Below are positions 14,999 to 17,072 of a stretch of 17,072 bases of DNA, one piece after another (position 1 is the stretch's first letter; each line of letters starts with the position of its first letter). The notes beneath the pieces were generated by a model that searched no databases, was not told where the DNA came from, and was given only the letters and a program-made list of their open reading frames with translations. The position numbers were made by a program, and so were the translations under genes. Origin of the DNA: CAZTTH01 sp964615975. Lineage in GTDB: Bacteria > Verrucomicrobiota > Lentisphaeria > JABSQK01 > JAJFLO01. Location of the stretch: the NCBI GenBank assembly GCA_964615975.1, contig CAZTTH010000063.1:1-17072 (forward strand), read 5' to 3'.

Positions 14999-15937
14999 AT
15001 GAGAAAATCACAGTTGATATCATTACTGGTTTTTATCTTCTTTTCTTCAGGGGTTATCGAATTTCAGGGCAAAACCTTAAGTGGTCGAGTATTAAGAACC
15101 ACCAAGGATTTCACCATTTATTTAGCGTCATCCTCATTGGAATACCGGGTTAATCTTGCCCCCTTGGAATGCCCGCCATATCTCAATACTTATATACGTC
15201 CCGCTTGGGAAATACTCGCGTTTGATTTAATATTTCGACTTATCTCTGTTGAATACGAATCGTTACGAGATAATGGCTCTATAAGTGGCCAGGTATTCCT
15301 GAACAAACGCTGGATAAACCGCGAGTTGATAGATATGGCCAAGGCACTTTACCAACAGCATCAAGCCAGTTTATCATCAACAACCACGATTTCTAAGCCC
15401 CCCCCTTCGGTAATACTTCCCCAGCCTCAAGAATCACAAAATCTATCCTTACCAACACTAGTCACTGAAAAAGCAAAAGTTGATGGCATAAAAACTCAAC
15501 TTCCGATAAAATTTAAAAATCCACAATTAAAATCATTAAATGGGGTGAAACCCATATATGTTTCCATCGCCCCAATTCATAGTGAATTGATAAAAATTGG
15601 ATTAAATGAAGTTGATATCAAAGTCAAAGCAGAATTGTCATTAAAGAATCATGGCATAGAAATGGCACCAAGCCGTATCGAAAACTCCGGGAATTTGATC
15701 ATAAATCTTTCATGGATTTCACGTGATATCAAGATTAAATACGTATCAGTAGAAATGAAATTTTCTACCGATGCAGAAGCCTCAGAAAAAGCTAATGTTG
15801 ACCAATGGCACTTGGGCAGCTTGGTATTTTTTGTCAATGAGCAAGATATTACTAAAATATATGATAGCATTGCACGGAAGCTGGATTTATTCATCAAGGA
15901 TTATTTGAAAGCGAATCCGAAGCCGATACCAAGCTGA
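14999..15937 (+). CDS. Exported protein with degenerate staphylococcal-nuclease-like domain
   Basis: Encodes 312 aa. Residues 1-24 form a signal peptide. Residues ~25-120 follow the SNase (thermonuclease) plan: a GRVLRTTKDFTIYL strand pair, VNLAPLECP (51-59) in place of the usual RL-x-GIDAPE, and a closing INRELIDMAKALY helix (106-118) equal to the VNEALVRQGLAxVY helix. By alignment to Staphylococcus nuclease, Arg35 becomes Asn52, Asp40 becomes Glu57, Glu43 becomes Pro60, and Arg87 falls on a Ser, so nuclease activity is not expected. A Pro/Ser/Gln linker (~122-175) leads to a C-terminal alpha/beta domain (~183-307) ending in LDLFIKDYLKANPKP. A similar tail occurs in uncharacterised bacterial proteins that I recall but cannot name. 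GGA lies about 6 bp before the ATG. Confidence 0.72.
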   Translation: MRKSQLISLLVFIFFSSGVIEFQGKTLSGRVLRTTKDFTIYLASSSLEYRVNLAPLECPPYLNTYIRPAWEILAFDLIFRLISVEYESLRDNGSISGQVFLNKRWINRELIDMAKALYQQHQASLSSTTTISKPPPSVILPQPQESQNLSLPTLVTEKAKVDGIKTQLPIKFKNPQLKSLNGVKPIYVSIAPIHSELIKIGLNEVDIKVKAELSLKNHGIEMAPSRIENSGNLIINLSWISRDIKIKYVSVEMKFSTDAEASEKANVDQWHLGSLVFFVNEQDITKIYDSIARKLDLFIKDYLKANPKPIPS

Positions 15938-16021
15938 ATGTTGCCTGATTACCTGAGAGTGAATTTTAAGCGGGATATGAAGAGAACAGAAAAGAACCAG
16001 GTCTTAAGGGGGAGGAAATAC

Positions 16022-16033
16022 AAGCGATCGCTT
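16022..16033. repeat. 12-bp perfect palindrome in the convergent gap
   Basis: AAGCGATCGCTT is self-complementary over 12 bp and lies between the 3' ends of the SNase-like and receiver genes. There is no T-run that would make it a terminator in either direction. The 106-bp gap holds nothing else recognisable. Confidence 0.4.
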
Positions 16034-16043
16034 AATTCGGATT

Positions 16044-16430
16044 TTAATTATTATGATCGCATGCGTCTATTTGATGCGATAGCTCTTTAATGGCGTTAAG
16101 AAGTTCACCCATTTCAAATGGTTTTTCCAAGAACCTATCTGCACCAATTTCAGTTAAACTTTGCAGATTATACGCACCGTTTCCGGCTCCAGATATTGCG
16201 ATAATCTTGATTTTAGAATTTTGTTTCTTGAGTATCTTTATCACTTTGATACCGCTCAGACGTGGTAGAAAGATATCCGTGATAACAATATCCACATTAA
16301 TCGTTTCGAGTAGTTCCAACGCTTCCTTCCCATCTTCTGCTTCGGTCACCTGATGAGATTCCATTTCCAACAAAGTGCGAATTACTTCACGAATTGTACG
16401 ATCATCTTCAATAACTAAAATATGAGCCAT
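16044..16430 (-). CDS. Stand-alone CheY-like response regulator receiver protein
   Basis: Encodes 128 aa, a receiver domain only. The acidic pocket Asp9-Asp10, the phospho-acceptor Asp52 (VITDIFLP), Ser80 in the switch position (IAISG) and Lys103 (LEKPF) are all present, so it should be phosphorylated normally. There is no output domain. It would act by protein contact or as a phosphorelay intermediate, like CheY, Spo0F or DivK. No histidine kinase or chemotaxis gene is within the window. It is an orphan, divergent from recN and convergent with the SNase-like gene. No strong ribosome site is visible before the ATG. Confidence 0.95.
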   Translation of the reverse strand: MAHILVIEDDRTIREVIRTLLEMESHQVTEAEDGKEALELLETINVDIVITDIFLPRLSGIKVIKILKKQNSKIKIIAISGAGNGAYNLQSLTEIGADRFLEKPFEMGELLNAIKELSHQIDACDHNN

Positions 16431-16620
16431 TTATAAATACTCGTTCAAGGCAATTTTGATATCACTTACAGTTAGTATATTAAAACAAAATAATGCGATG
16501 ACATCATCATTCAATGATTTAATAAGAAAAAATGATTAGGCTTTGGTAATTTTTATCCCTCATTCAAGTCCACTCTCGAAGAAAAAATTAAATTTCTCAC
16601 TAAAATCCACCATAGAACAA
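16431..16620. promoter_or_regulatory. Divergent intergenic region between receiver gene and recN
   Basis: This 190-bp AT-rich gap must carry both promoters. A 13-bp odd palindrome ATCATTCAATGAT lies at 16506-16518. I searched by eye for the enterobacterial LexA box (CTGT-N8-ACAG) and the Gram-positive type (CGAAC-N4-GTTCG), common upstream of recN, and found neither. SOS control of this recN is therefore not evident. Confidence 0.4.
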
Positions 16621-17072
16621 ATGATTACTAACCTCATCATAAAGAATTTTGCGATCATTGATCACATCGAAATTGAGTTTCATCCAGGGTTCAACATTGT
16701 CACGGGGGAAACTGGAGCAGGTAAATCGGTTATTATCGGTGCATTGCAGTTTTTACTGGGACTAAAATCCGATAAAGATTTTATCCGCATTGGCACCAAT
16801 GAAACAGAGGTTTGTGGATTGTTTAATTTACAGGATCGACCACATTTGTCTTCTTTGGTAAGGAATTTATTGAACGGGGCTGGTATCAATTACGAGAACA
16901 ATCATGACCTGATTATCAAACGCATCATGAAACCTCGATTAGTACGGAATTACATTAATTCCAACCCCGTTCCAACCCAATTAATAAAGCAGTTGGGAGA
17001 TTTGCTTATTGACGCTCATGGTCCGTATGACCATCAATCCTTGCTTAAACCACCTATGCAATTGGCATTAGT
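16621..17072 (+). CDS. recN: DNA repair protein RecN, N-terminal part (cut by window end)
   Basis: An open frame runs from the ATG at 16621 to the window end, giving 150 codons of a protein usually about 550-560 aa. The N-terminus is typical of RecN: a LIIKNFAIID strand, then FNIVTGETGAGKS with the Walker A loop at 29-36, then an ALQFLLG helix. Further on, LLIDAHGPYDHQSLL resembles the conserved segment with the family's H-G-Q-x-x-H-Q-x-L motif, here reading HGPYDHQSLL. RecN is an SMC-like ATPase acting in double-strand-break repair by recombination. The Walker B motif and the coiled coil would lie beyond the window. Confidence 0.93.
   Translation, partial: MITNLIIKNFAIIDHIEIEFHPGFNIVTGETGAGKSVIIGALQFLLGLKSDKDFIRIGTNETEVCGLFNLQDRPHLSSLVRNLLNGAGINYENNHDLIIKRIMKPRLVRNYINSNPVPTQLIKQLGDLLIDAHGPYDHQSLLKPPMQLAL

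Noticed and set aside
2674..16033. GCGATCGC octamers (one near 2675, one inside the palindrome at 16022-16033), as in cyanobacterial HIP1
   Set aside because: Only two copies in 17 kb; HIP1-bearing genomes carry far more. Chance or a methylation site is enough.

Overview
The window looks like chromosomal DNA from a Gram-negative bacterium of moderate-to-low GC. It has two outer-membrane-type lipoproteins or lipoprotein-like proteins (M48 peptidase, retropepsin-like protease), a PEP-CTERM protein (a sorting signal restricted to Gram-negative exosortase carriers), and housekeeping genes typA and recN. The phylum cannot be fixed from the sequence. Verrucomicrobiota-like or proteobacterial lineages would both fit. 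No phage, IS, tRNA, rRNA or CRISPR element was seen.

Layout. Left part, plus strand: a PEP-CTERM exported protein (2-670), a DUF2721 membrane protein (887-1327), and a fusion of a GNAT acetyltransferase domain with a histone-deacetylase/acetylpolyamine-amidohydrolase domain (1433-3196). Convergent to it, a long minus-strand run of six further genes plus one at its 3' end reads from 12090 down to 3209: a very large protein that I tentatively read as PPi-type PEP carboxykinase, an Rsm22/METTL17-like protein with a full set of Fe-S cysteines, an M48 peptidase lipoprotein, a retropepsin-like aspartic protease, a formylglycine-generating-enzyme-fold protein lacking the catalytic cysteines, a carbon-nitrogen hydrolase, and a GNAT acetyltransferase overlapping it by 4 bp. 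Right part, plus strand: typA/bipA (12336-14144), a small RRM RNA-binding protein with a strikingly structured leader (14383-14685), a strong terminator, a secreted protein with a degenerate staphylococcal-nuclease-like domain (14999-15937), then an orphan CheY-like receiver on the minus strand and the start of recN, cut by the window end.

The genes do not form one pathway. The most coherent group is at 1433-4803: two acetyltransferase domains, a zinc deacetylase domain and an amidase meet tail to tail, which suggests handling of N-acetylated amines or amides. The most novel-looking noncoding element is the leader of the RRM gene: an AU hairpin, then a three-way-junction-like fold closed by an 8-bp stem, with a possible 19-codon upstream reading frame ending one base before the RRM start codon.
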